From positions 13,703,850 to 13,767,849 of the forward strand of contig NC_052031.1 of assembly GCF_015832195.1 (NCBI RefSeq): a stretch of DNA of 64,000 bases. The letters run 5' to 3'. The notes under the pieces were generated by a model that worked only from the letters and a program-made list of their open reading frames with translations, ran no database searches and was not told the origin of the DNA. Source of the stretch: Motacilla alba alba. Taxonomy: Eukaryota; Chordata; Aves; Passeriformes; Motacillidae. Shown in pieces: positions 1 to 11,400 of this stretch (position 1 is its first letter; every line of letters begins with the position of its first letter). Position numbers and translations under genes: made by a program.

Positions 1-521
1 CCAGATCTACACCTGCAGAAGAGAAGCAGAGTCAGGAAGCGCCGAGGGCCCTGAGGTGTGCATTTATTGTTTGGCGAGGGGAGGAGGAGAGAGAGGTGAG
101 GAGGTGAGCGGTGTTTCTATTCGCAACGGCAAAAGCACAATGGTCGGAGCATCTGCCAGGGAGCGGAACCGCCGGGCCCCCCGCGGCAGCACCCTCGCCC
201 CCCCCCCCCCCCTCCCCGCCCGCGGCATCCTCCGGCCCCTCCGCGCATCCTCCCCCTCGCCCCCTTCCCCCACCGCGGCGCCGGCCCAGCGCCGCGGGGC
301 AGCGGCACGGCAGGCGCGGCGCGGCGTGCGCCTCCCGCACACATGGCACGGGGGCTCGGCCGAGCGTCAGCTGAGCGCCCGGGGGGGCGGCACCTCCCGG
401 CCCCGGCGGGAGGAGGGAGGGGAGCGGTGGGGGGGGGGGGGGGGGCGGCCCGGCCGGACCCCGGCCCCGCTCCGGGGGGAGCGGCGTGCGGAGCCGGACC
501 GCGGCCGGTCCCTGCCCTTAC

Positions 522-636
522 TGTGCGGGGGGGCGGCGCCGTGCGCGTGCGGGGGGGCGGCCTCCCGCACCCAGGCGGCCCAGGGCTGGCCCAGGAACGC
601 CTCGGGACTGGGCACGGGCCGCTCCAGGGCCGCCAT
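522..636 (-). CDS. ATXN7L1: ATXN7L1 first coding exon (partial gene, 38 codons plus 1 nt)
   Basis: The minus-strand reading from the ATG at 636-634 begins MAALERPVPSPEAFLGQPW. This is nearly the same as the human ataxin-7-like 1 segment MATLDRKVPSPEAFLGKPW (from memory), and ataxin-7 itself has a related PLPSPEVMLGQSW segment. The family is linked to the SAGA histone-acetyltransferase complex in the nucleus. The proposed end is the donor A|GTAAGG, with GT at 521-520. A weaker GTGCGG directly after the second Trp is an alternative, so the exon end is uncertain. All other exons, including the zinc-binding SCA7-type region, lie left of the window. The next exon would start with two bases completing the last codon. 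Human ATXN7L1 starts about 20 residues further upstream; here that extension is out of frame (see findings), so the downstream Met was chosen. Confidence 0.85.
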
Positions 637-742
637 GGCGCCGCGCCTGCTCCTGCCTCCTTGTTGCTTTTCCCGTTTCCTTCGGCGGCGGCGGCGGCGA
701 GCGAGCGAGCGAGACACGGGATTCGAGAACGCCGCACGTCAT
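637..742 (-). other. ATXN7L1: Degenerate or shifted ATXN7L1 N-terminal extension / 5' UTR
   Basis: The minus strand between 742 and 637 is recognisably the counterpart of the human N-terminal extension. One frame reads RRSRIPCL (734-711), then an Ala run and AAEGNGK, matching human RSRIPCL..AAAAEGTGK. The conserved pieces are not in one frame. The candidate ATG at 742-740, the RSRIPCL stretch and the Met at 636 lie in three different frames. As written, this stretch is therefore 5' UTR or carries an overlapping upstream reading frame. It includes slippage-prone (GCC)n and (CTCG)n repeats. An assembly error is possible. Confidence 0.6.
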
Positions 743-849
743 CCTCGGGACGTTCCGCCGCCCACACGGGGGTAGTGTCAGCCCCTGCTCCCTATCAGAT
801 CGGGCTCCCCGCCGCACAGCGCGCATGCCCGCGTCCCCCGCGCCTGCGC

Positions 850-1049
850 CCCGCGCCGCCGGCACCGGGCCCGCGCCCGCCCCGAGGGGCGCCGGACCCG
901 CGCGGCCCCCGCGCTGCCCCTCCGGCACCGGCCCGGCCCGGCCCGGCGGAGCGGAGCGGGGCCCGCGGCCCAGGAACCCCGCCGGGAAGGCGCAGCCGCC
1001 GGCCGTGTGCGCCTCGGGGCTGCGCGCCCCGCGTCTCGCAGCGCCCGCA
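850..1049 (+). other. CDHR3: Candidate distal non-coding first exon of CDHR3
   Basis: A consensus donor, GCA|GTAAGT, occurs on the plus strand with GT at 1050-1051, just upstream of the end of the island and pointing toward CDHR3. Some human CDHR3 transcripts, as I recall, start in the ATXN7L1 island and splice over a long first intron. By analogy this would be a 5' UTR exon joined to an acceptor near 22,301. The 5' limit given is arbitrary. Nothing here is coding that I can recognise. RNA evidence is needed. Confidence 0.4.
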
Positions 1050-1190
1050 GTAAGTCCGTGGGACGGGCTCTCGGCAGCTGCGGCGCGGCCCTTCCGCGCT
1101 CCAGCGCGGCCGCGAACCGGACCCGGAGCGCGGGGCTGGGGCTCCCTCGCTCCCCCGCTTCCAGCAGCGCTCCTGTGGATCACCTATAGC

Positions 1191-3387
1191 CGCAACCACA
1201 GCCATTTTGTTGTCCAAATACTGCCTGATCTGTAGTAGGCTTCGTCTGTTTGCAAATGGGATTTTTCTCGTCTTGGTGTTCTGGGCTACGGTACAGCAGC
1301 TCCGAACTCGCAGGTCCGGCTACTATCAAACAATACCGAGGTTTTCAACTCGCTCTACATAACCTATGGGACGTAAATGCTTAATTTAGGATAGTGTCAT
1401 TTTTGCTTATTTCACCATTGAGGTAAGAATAGAAAATATCCGTGAGCATTTTTATACTCCGTATACCTGCTCTGGATTAGGAGTTTCAGCATAAGCCTGT
1501 TGCTTCAGCTCATACCTCTTAAGTCAAATATAAAAGCTCGCAGTGAAGGACTTGGTTTCATTTAAGCAGCCTCACATATCCCTCACATAGTGTCTTTCAT
1601 GCAGCTCTGCAGCCCCATTAGGAGTGGTGATGACTGAAGCTAATGGTTCAACAGCCGCTTCTCACAGTGGTGATGTGAGCTTTTCATGATCCTGTCCTTG
1701 TCCTGCATCTTTTCCCAGACACTCCTTCGCTTTTTGCTGGTTCAAACTATTGCGAGGCAATACTGAAGCAGAGCATGGAATTAATGTGGACTCAAAAAAC
1801 AAACAACCCCCCAAAAACCCAAAACAAAACCAAAACCAAACAAACATAAAACCCACCAAAACATTTCAGCCCTGCTCAAAAGCTGGAGCTGTGGCCAGAG
1901 GGGCAGGACTGGAGTTGCTGCAGTCAGCACTGCTGCCTGTTGCAAGGTATATGGTGCTGCAGTCTAGAATAGATTTAAATAAATTTCCCACAATTTCATT
2001 AAGACTAATCTCTTTATAGTGCTAAAATGGATAAAGACTTGGGATCAAGGACAGACACTCTTTGCCTTATGTACACTGTCAAAACACCTCTTCCAAAAAG
2101 TAGCTGGAATATACAAGTCCCATCCCTAATGCCCAGAGGTGAGCCTAAAAGCTTTCATTCTGTATGGCCTAGCCAGGGTGCCTCCAGTCAAGTAAGCATT
2201 GGCTACAAGAAACTTCAGTAACATTATCAAAGAAACAGAAAGCTCACCAAAATACCCTTCAAATAAAACCAGGTAATCACAGCAGGCTTGTTAGCAGCCA
2301 TCGTGAAGAAAATCTAGGATGCATGACCTTTCATAGACTACATGGGGAATTTCCAGAAGCAGGAAGGGTGGTTGTGATGTAATACAAAGCCCTGGCAAGA
2401 TATATTTAGAAATATTATGTGCAGTTCTATCCACCAGTTTAAATTAATCTTTCTGTCAAAAAATAAGTGTGGACAGGGTTATGCAAAAGATCAGAGGAAT
2501 TAAGATTCTATCATTTGAGGAGAGTTTTACTTAGTCTAACAAAATTCAGCTGGTAGTAAATATGTTTGATGTTTTTAATTATAAGGACACATCATTCCTT
2601 CCACATCAATGAGGAAGAAAAAAAGAATAGACATAAATTACTTATGTTGACGTTGAAGACTCTGCCCACTATACTGGAAAACTCTTTGGTCGGGGATAGC
2701 AAGATGGAATTCCTTAGAAGGAATGATAAATGACATGAACTTAATAGTCAACCATGTTTGACACTTGTGTTCAAATTCACTGCAAGATAATTGAGCAAAT
2801 GTCTTGACAGTGGCCAAACAGCCTCATAACAAGAGAAGTTAAACTGCACAGCTTATACCGTGATACTGGTGTGATTACCCTAGGTGTGGTTCTGGAGAGA
2901 AGATGCAAAAGAAAGGCATGTGAGCGCCCAGGAAATCCTCATCAATGAAGACCGACTTTAGATTTCAGAGAAGTATGGATGGCCAAGTGTCCAACCAATA
3001 TTAAACACTATGACAGGATACATGAGTAATAAAGCAATTCCCAATCATACAACTGAGGAAAAAGGAGAGGAGTAAAGTATTTAACATAAGCTGCCTCAAA
3101 CCAAGAAAAAAAAAAAAAGTGAAGAAAGTTTCCAGCTTTAACACATGGCACTGATCTACATGCTGCTTACCATGACACACTACAGGCAGTCTAGGTTCTT
3201 AACAGAAACAGACCATATGAAGGAAAATTAGCATAAAATCAAAGATTCAAGATGTACCAATTCCTTCCTAAAATGAAACAATCCAGTGACTTACAGTTTA
3301 AGAGAAAGGTTTCCAAAGTCTTCCCCAAGGAATTTCTCCTCCCTCCTGTATTCAAGGGCAACCTTATCATTAAACAAATGGTTCCAC
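1191..3387. other. Non-coding; weak ancient CR1-like remnant
   Basis: No exon with homology was found. The stretch 1797-1863 is an A/C-rich low-complexity run. Around 2,420-2,700 short phrases resemble the internal part of an old plus-strand CR1 LINE (gcagttct.., tttgaggagag..), but it is too diverged to bound. There is a poly-A run near 3,105-3,118. If the distal CDHR3 exon exists, this is its first intron. Confidence 0.5.
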
Positions 3388-3500
3388 AATCCGAATCATA
3401 GGATCATTTAGGTTGGAAAAGACCTTTGGGATTGAGTCCAACCATTAACCCAAATTCCATCACTGAAACATGTCCCTAACTGACACATCTACACATATGC
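3388..3500 (-). mobile_element. CR1 LINE 3'-end fragment
   Basis: Read on the plus strand it is the reverse complement of a CR1 tail: AATCATAGGATCATTTAGG, then the hallmark TTGGAAAAGACCTTTGGGAT and GTCCAACCATTAACCC, and then CATGTCCCTAACTGACACATC. CR1 is the main avian LINE family and copies are usually truncated at the 5' end. Only the last 100 or so bases are recognisable. No coding potential remains. Confidence 0.85.
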
Positions 3501-6500
3501 CCAGCTTTCCTGTGATCAGCATATTTTGTTTAACAAATGTGAGTTCTGCTTTAATTACATCTATGCTGCCTGTATGATCTGCACGAGAAATAACACTGTC
3601 CCTGAGCAAACCAGCCTTTGGTTTGTCTCCATCGTCTTGTGGGGTGCAAGTCCTGAAGCTGCAGAAAAGTATCCTCACTTCTGCACCAGGACTTCTCCCC
3701 AAGAACACCTCCACATTTCACTCCACATTGGTGTCAAGTAAACCAGTGTATGTTGCACAGACAGCTGTGATTGTGCTCCAGAGCCTTATAGCAAAATTGG
3801 AGGAGAGCTGATGTGACATCCTGTAAGTTTTCCCATTGTTAGGAATATATGTAGTGCTGTCTTGTGAATGTGAGCTCGAGTTGCAGCTTTACTGTAGACA
3901 GACCATGCAGATCGTTTCTTCTTCCCTTCTCCTGGCATCTGCTTCCACGAAATTCATGGAAAGACAAACCTATTTAAGACTTTCATTCCTCTTTCAGATT
4001 TGTTCTTATTAATCAATTGGGCCAAAATTTATGGATGGAGGGGGGGAAAAGTGAGGGAAAGTCACAAACATGGTCACAAAAGGCTTTGTTCCTTAGGAAA
4101 TTAGTAAAAAAACCTGCATATGAAAGTGCAGATTAAACAGCCTCTGTTTTTTTCCCCACCTGCTCACCAATACAGAAATTTAATTCTTCTATGACCTTGA
4201 ACAAGTCACTCTGCCACAGAAAAATAATTAAGTCAGTCAGGAAAGGTCCTTCTTTCCCTCTCTGGTCCCTGAGGATTCTTTTATTTCAATTGCCAAGCTG
4301 AAGCTTCCTTTTTCTGTGCGATTTTTCAGAATTCAAGGTAATGCAGCCATAGTTTTGGTTGCAGCTTCTAAATACTAGAGTGATCCAATCATAACATAGT
4401 ATTAAAAATGTAAACTATAAGCAAATTATGGCCTTTAATTAATAAATGGCAAAATACAGATAAAACCTCAACTCTCATCTTTTTAATCCATATATTATTG
4501 GTCTTTTAATAAGATGATCTCCAAATCCAAGCTTTTTCCAAGTAACCAAAAGATAAAAATCATATGTTTCTATACCTACTTATTTTAATTATATTTAAAG
4601 ACTTAGGCTTCATAAAAGCACAGTAAAAGAGATCCGAAGCTGCATATCAATTTTTGGCTTATTTGGAGACCAATCCAACATTTTTGTATAATTTTCATTT
4701 TTGTATAATTTTAATATATAATAAATGAATGTGAAGATGTGACAAACTAAGCAATTCTCACATCAGGAGCATCATATGTAGTGACCATGTACAAATATAA
4801 AGTGACATGATTTAACTTCAACTGTACTGTCATACACTGAGAAAATACCGTGAGAGTGCTGAGGGTGCATGTGTAGTCACAACAACAACAACAAAATCAC
4901 ATATACCTGGCAATACATGCACCAGATGGCTTTAAACTGGCTACAGAAGTATTGTAAAAAAACAGCTGTATAAGGCCTCAATATCATAACAAGATTATAA
5001 ACATATGATGCCTGTAACAAAGTAATGATTTAAGCAGTTTGGCAGGAGATTCATAAATATTTCCCAGGATCCTGTTGTGCAATGGATTTACCACAATGAT
5101 GGTTTTGTCTTATATTGCAGAAATTATTACATAGCAGACAGTTTTATGAACCCAGGTATCTACTTTGGTGGAAATGGAGCAGTAAATGAATCACAAGATT
5201 TTCTTACAGATAGTGATGAAGTTTGCATAAGAAAAGCACCAGCAAAGTAGCTGGCTGTCAGTCACAGGGGTGCAGAAATTTTAATCCTTCAGCATTTTGA
5301 GGAGTGCAAAACTAGCTTGTATGTTTACTTGTGTGAAAGCTATTTCTATGGTGGACTTTTACACTCATGCTAATTTTAAACTTTTAGATTATCTATTTGC
5401 AGTCATCTATTCGCAGTCTCTCTTTCCACAGTGGATAAATTAAATTTCTGTTTAATGCTACAGCAACACCTCAGGTTGCCCGAGAAGTTTGTATCCACCA
5501 AGTGCATAGTCCTGCATTTCTCCATCAAAGCGGATTCTGAAACTTTTTTTAAATACAATGTAACATTTTAGTATGCTATGTGATAATTAGAGTACCTAAA
5601 TTCATTAAATAAATTGGATACTTTAAAAAAGTTCTATATGTAGGTTTCTGCAAAAAGATGTGTGCAGGATGCCCATTAAAACAACTCAGGGGTTAGCAAG
5701 CCAAATGTAGAAGCCACTATCAGCCAGTCTCCCTAGAGCCACTCTGGCCAAAAATGCGGTCCCTGTCCTGTTTCTGATCTCTTTGTAATTTCAGAAGGTG
5801 TCTCAAACACTATGTGAGTACCATCATAGCAGACTTCAGCTGGAAAACTGTATTAAATAGACATTTATAGCAGAAAAATCTATTTTTAATGTCCTCTGAA
5901 ATAACACAAGAAAAAAAAATCTGAATTATGCTTTCGGTTCCATTTTAGCCAAAGAAACTAGCACTTAAAAAAAGAAACAGAAAAAATGGAGAACTGAAAA
6001 AGAAATTCAAAGTGAGATACTCTTGTATCCCAATGAAAACATGTTTCTCAAAAAAGGCTTGCAAATTGCTTCACACAAAACAAAGCAATGCTTGAAACAC
6101 TACAGCAGCTCTAATCAGATGAAATGGGAAACCTAAAGAGAGGTGCACCATACAGGTTTATGAACAGACAATGCATAATTAGGTAACTTTCTATGGTGAA
6201 CTCTGGAAAGTTTAAAGAAGAAATTATACCAAAAACAAGGCTATGAACTAGCAATGGAAATCAACAGTTAGTGCATATTTCAAACCCAAGTTATGCAAGC
6301 GCTGTGAAAAAAATTACACTTCCCTTTGCTCCAGTGCCCAAACAATTTTTCTCATGTGTTGGTTGTCATCTAAATGCATTAACCTACTACTGTACTGTCT
6401 TTTTCCAGAGGATTAGTTTTCTTCTCTACTTTATTACTGTTTGTTTTATTACTGTTGCTGGAGTGCTTCTGATACCAAAGCTGAAAATGGTAACTATCAG

Positions 6501-7540
6501 TGTACTGTTGTCTGTCTTTGTGCAGTGCAGGCATGTATCCTCACTGAACATGAGAATTTACCAATTGCTTCAGAAAAACAAAACAGTTTCTTTTTTTTCT
6601 TTTTTTCCTGCAACTGTTTCAGGTTTCAACCAGGAGCCTCTGAGAATTCCATTTCTGACCCACGTCAGTTGCCAGGATTTTCTCTCTCTCAAAAATACTC
6701 CCTATGTCCTGACCTCCACCAAACACCTGAACATCCACTCTCAATATAACCTGTATGAAACATGGATCTCAAACTCCCTTCTTAAAACACCTTACCCAGA
6801 GTTGCTGGTCTAACACTTCATCAGCTGCTCTTGTGGCAAGAAACAGCATTAGAGGAGGTCAGAGGAGTGCATTCACTGAAGAAGAGTGACGACTAATGCA
6901 AATGTTTTGGAAATTGGAAGACATGAATGACAGGTCAAAGACTACTTGGCAGGCTAAAATTCAGTTTGCTTGCATTGACAGGTACTCAGGAAAGATCACA
7001 GACAAATTGTTTTGAAACATCGTCACTGCATGTTTCATAATGCTTCTTAAAATTAGTAAACATATGTAGCACTGGTGCAGAAAATCACTTGTATTATACT
7101 TACTAAATATTCATCAGTTTTGTTTGTTGTTTGGTTTATTGTGATGTTTGGTTTTTTTTTTTTTAATTTGAAAGTGGTTTTTTGGTAAGTAATAGTAACA
7201 ATAATATTCTCAAAGGCCATATCCGGATTTTAGGGGAAGGCTCTTAACTGTCCAGTTGGGACAGAAAGGAAGAAATTTGTAGGAGTTCCCTGCATTTTTG
7301 AAGGCAGAGCAAAGTTCTTTAGATTTTGAGATATAAAACCTCTTGGGGGTGGAGAAAGTTACCTTGCCTCAGTATGAAGTCTGCTTTCAAATAGCGTGCT
7401 GCTTTCCTGTGCTTTGCTCTCCCACAATGCCCGTGTGAATAACCAAAACCACAAAACATGAGTCCCCAAAGATCTTCACACATTTCTCGTGAGGTAGGCA
7501 TAGAAATATTCTTTCATTAAAAATTAAGTTTGCCCTGATG
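3501..7540. other. Non-coding AT-rich stretch
   Basis: No recognisable exon, RNA gene or bounded repeat was found. It holds a (CAA)n run near 4,881-4,895 and a poly-T run near 7,150-7,164. An open frame of 180 codons at 6,271-6,813 is hydrophobic and Ser/Thr-rich with no family resemblance, and is probably chance (see findings). Confidence 0.5.
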
Positions 7541-8460
7541 AATAATGTATATTATAACTTTCCATTCACCAGCCACGTTTGCGTGTGTTGGCAGCACACA
7601 ACAACAGTTTCCTGCCTTTCCCTCATTGCATTGTAGCCAATTTTCTCCTGTTCCTTCTCAACATAGATGCTGTATTTGTCCTGTCTGTATCCTTCCTGCT
7701 CCCAAATGCTTCCCTTTTCTGAGTTTTGTTCCCACTTTTCTGTTACTTTACCCTAACCCTGCATGGTGTGTTTTCATCTCCTGCCAGCTTACTGCACTGA
7801 AACCCCAGTTTGGGGCCTGTTTTTCACTCTCGGCTCGTCTCTTGCCACCTTCCCTCTTGGGCCCAGCTGCCCCACCAGAGGCAACCATGTCTTTTAATAT
7901 ACACTGCCCTGATTGTATCCCCTACTTTGCAGTTAGGGGACTTTCCTGTCCTTTCCCATGTCTCCCTCAGTGGAGGACACATCTCTCCCAGTCCTGAGTC
8001 ACCTCTTCTCCTCCCACCAGTGAGCTGCCTCTTCCATCTCAAAGCTGTTTGGAGTTGCCCCTTTTCATCTCTGAACAATTCCTCCTGTCTTGGGGCATGT
8101 CCCCTCTCCTTCTCCCCTCCTCTCAGCAGCCAGCTCTCCTCTTCCTCTCCCTGGGAAGCCAGAAGTCCTTCCCAGCCTTCTCCTGGTCCTGGCTGGAGCC
8201 CCATGGCCTCAGTGCAGGGATCTGCCTCCTCTCCCATCATTTTCCACAAGTGCTGGTGCCCTGTCTGCCCCCTCTCTCAGCAGCTCACTGATCCCCACTG
8301 TAAACAGGGACTCACCTCTGGCATCGCCAGTCACTGTGTGTGAGTGGGCTGAGAGGAGCACCTGCAGGCTGCCAGAAGATTTCAACCTGGGAGGGATGTC
8401 CCTCAGTGTTTGGGAGTCACTCAAGTGTCCTTCAGCCTGGCTGTGAAATTTTGGCCCAGC
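7541..8460. other. Pyrimidine-rich, GC-elevated stretch of unknown origin
   Basis: The plus strand is strongly C/T-rich here compared with its AT-rich surroundings, so stops are rare and overlapping open frames of 140-180 codons appear on both strands. None resembles a known protein. The composition suggests an inserted or GC-biased segment, possibly a decayed repeat, but I recognise no terminal signature. Confidence 0.4.
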
Positions 8461-11400
8461 CAGAAAAGAGGTTTGAGTGAGAGTAACACTGCTACACCTT
8501 TGGTAAGGTCACGTTTGGTCCTTGGATCAGTGGAGAGCAGAGAGGGCCCAGCCTACTCACATGGCTCCCCAAGTCCCCTGTGCTTCTAGAAGCTGGCTCC
8601 AATCACACCTTGCTCGAGGTTCTGAAATGTTTTGACAGTTGTTATGGTATGTCCTACTTCCAGCTCATACAGGAAGCAGCCGTGTTGAAATCACAGAAGA
8701 AAGCAAGCCTGCTCATCTTGTATTTCTGGCTGAGGCTGGAAGTGGAGTGCCAGAAATCAATTGTGTCTCATCTATTATAGAGGGAATTCTCTTGTAGCTC
8801 TTTGCATTGTTGTGCTAATTTTGCAAGGAGATTTGTCCTAATAAGATTCCAATTACAGCCAGGAAGAGTCAAATGCAGTATCTTCTGATAAGCACTGCAA
8901 GTTCTGTGCTCAGTCAAAATGGATCTCGAAGGCCTTAGCAGGATTGGCGTGTAGTTAGTGATGTGTTTGACAACTGAATGCACCAAAGTAAAAACTGTCT
9001 GATGTTTAAACATTGACTTACATGTGTAAACCTCTCATGGGCCACCCTGAACTTCTGTCATCAGACTTCACCTGACCTCTTACAAAGGCAATGTTGTTGC
9101 AGAGACCTGATGTGGATGGACCTCGGTTATGGTCTCATAGATCAAGTGAATTTTTAAATTAAATCCTCCTCTTAATGATAAAAATACATTGTCCTTTGCT
9201 ATTTTTCGGAAACCTGTGCTTCAATGGGTGTTCCTGAGACACTGTTTCCTTTAAGGAATCCAAGTATAAGCATACTACTAAAAATACTTTGGGTTTAAAT
9301 GGAAACCATAGCTGGTAAAGACAAAAGTTCAGACATCATTAAAAATATCCTATGTTACTTATGAAGGGTGCATACTTCTGAAATGCCTATGTGCTAAGTC
9401 TGCAACTGTGCAGGCTCAGATTAAGAGAATCCTTGTACATCTATGGCCATCAAACATTTTAACTGGCTAGTAACATCCAGTGGTACAGATCTGTGCGTTT
9501 AATCAAATCTTGTTTTGTAGATACTCAGCATGTGACATCTGGTATATGCAAAAGTTACAAGACTGATGAGAAGTGAACAGTAGTGGTTTAGGGAAAAAAT
9601 TAACTGAAAATCATGACAAAAATTAGCATTTGAGAATCTTGTCATTCAACTTCAGATACCCATTTGATCCAAGATTAACAGAACTGGCTGTTGTTTCCCA
9701 AATCTTTTAATTGACAGATAAAAAAGTGCTTTTTCTTTAGAATACAGCAGGCATCTGTGGATTCCCTGTCTGTGTTTAATTCTGCCAAATAATATATAAC
9801 AATAATAATAGATTATTTGAAAATACTCAAATCCAAACCATTAACTAAGCACAAACTCCTCTTCCTCCCTCTGGAATTGGAATCTTTGTATACTAAATCT
9901 GAGTCCTTACATTTTTACTTGCATTCATATTGACATTCAAGGATTCCGTAGTAATCTGATAACATAATGGCTGGTTTTCCTTCTGCATTACAAAAAGTAT
10001 TGGCACTGCAGCTCCTGGTGACTTCAAAATATTACAGTTGTGGTCTGTGGTAACAGGAAAGCTGGCTAAATAAGAATGCTTTATGTACAGTGGCTGAAAA
10101 ATTTTGCAGTAGATTATTTGTCTAAGTGTATATTGACTGTCAGTTCTCTATAAAAAGAGGTGTCTACCCTTCTGTCTACAGGAGAAGTGGAGCCCTTTTT
10201 CTGTGCCCTCACACATCATCATAATTAGCACAATTAATACAACTCACTGAAATCTATTAGTAGCATAACCAGTGGCATTTTATTGAATTATGTGTTCATG
10301 TCACAGTAGAGTTGGGGCACTTCTGAATATTTCTGAAGTTGTTTGTAAGAAATGGAGCAAAACTTATGTCATGCTCTTATAAAAAATACAGTGTTAGAGG
10401 TTGTATGGAAACAGAGTGAGTTTTAGTGGCGACGAGACCTAATAACTTGAGTGCCTTGATAAACACAATATATCATAGCAGACAATAGGAATTGAAATTG
10501 AGACACAAGTCTACATTGGAGGGGTTAGAATTGGTCTTGTATGGAGAACTTACAGGTACATAGAGCCAAGAAACTGTGTCTTCTCAATTTGTAGAGGGAA
10601 AACTTGAAGGACATCTCTGGGTTCTGAAAGTGCTCATATGTGGGTGAATTCCTCCATTTATCCAGGGCTCTATGATTTTGCCTATGGAAATTTTTACATC
10701 AGCTGACAAAACCCCCTCAGTCTGTCTTTGTCAATCTGAATCTTAATGTAGCCAACTGTTCTGTTCTGATCTCACACTACATTTGTGGTGTAAGAGTCTA
10801 AGAGTCTCTGTGTCAGCTATGGGATTACTGGTCCTAGATCTTGCAAAATTTCCCATACACATTTTTGAAACAACAGCAGATAATTATGAGAATTGGCAGA
10901 TGCCACAGACACAATTGTTTTCAGCAGCTACAATAGATGTTTTAAAAATATTTCCATATTCAAACCTTTAGTTAGTTCAGGGCTAGTGAAATACAATTCT
11001 TCCTATTGTCTCCTGCCCTCAGGACATCCTCTAGGGATACCAACCAGCAGGACCTCCCTCTTTCTATCTGCTTTTCACCTGCCTGGCTCACCTTTTAGGT
11101 CACTGTTCCAGGTAATTTGCTGGGCTGCCTCTCTGATCTGCTGCTTCTACAGCTGTCTGGACTTTGCAAAGGCTTCAGAAAAAACATGCTCAAAATAAGT
11201 GTTCCATCAAAATGAAACCATGTCTGGAAAGATGGTTGAACTCATCAGCATTTTATTTCGAAAAGTACCATGGATAAGAAGTTCCACTGGCACCAAAATA
11301 TCATGTGTTAGCATTTAAGGCATGATGATGATGTATCTGTCACTTTCCTTTTCTCCTGTCCTTCTCTCAAACTTGACCTGAGCTGGCCTGGGATTAAACA

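Larger units (their letters stand above)
130..1190. promoter_or_regulatory. CpG island, probable ATXN7L1/CDHR3 bidirectional promoter
   Basis: This block is extremely GC- and CpG-rich, then drops sharply to ordinary AT-rich sequence after about 1,200. It contains the ATXN7L1 first coding exon on the minus strand and a consensus 5' splice site on the plus strand at 1050. It also has many GC-box-like CCCGCCC/GGGCGG elements, a 15-base C run (198-212) and a 17-base G run (429-445). In human, ATXN7L1 and the distal CDHR3 transcript start close together in opposite directions, and the arrangement here agrees with that. Promoter function is inferred; start sites cannot be read from sequence alone. 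Confidence 0.85.

Noticed and set aside
56..1235. Long open frames of 100-250 codons on both strands in the CpG island
   Set aside because: GC-rich DNA with few AT-rich stop codons. Only the minus-strand PSPEAFLGQPW frame has homology.
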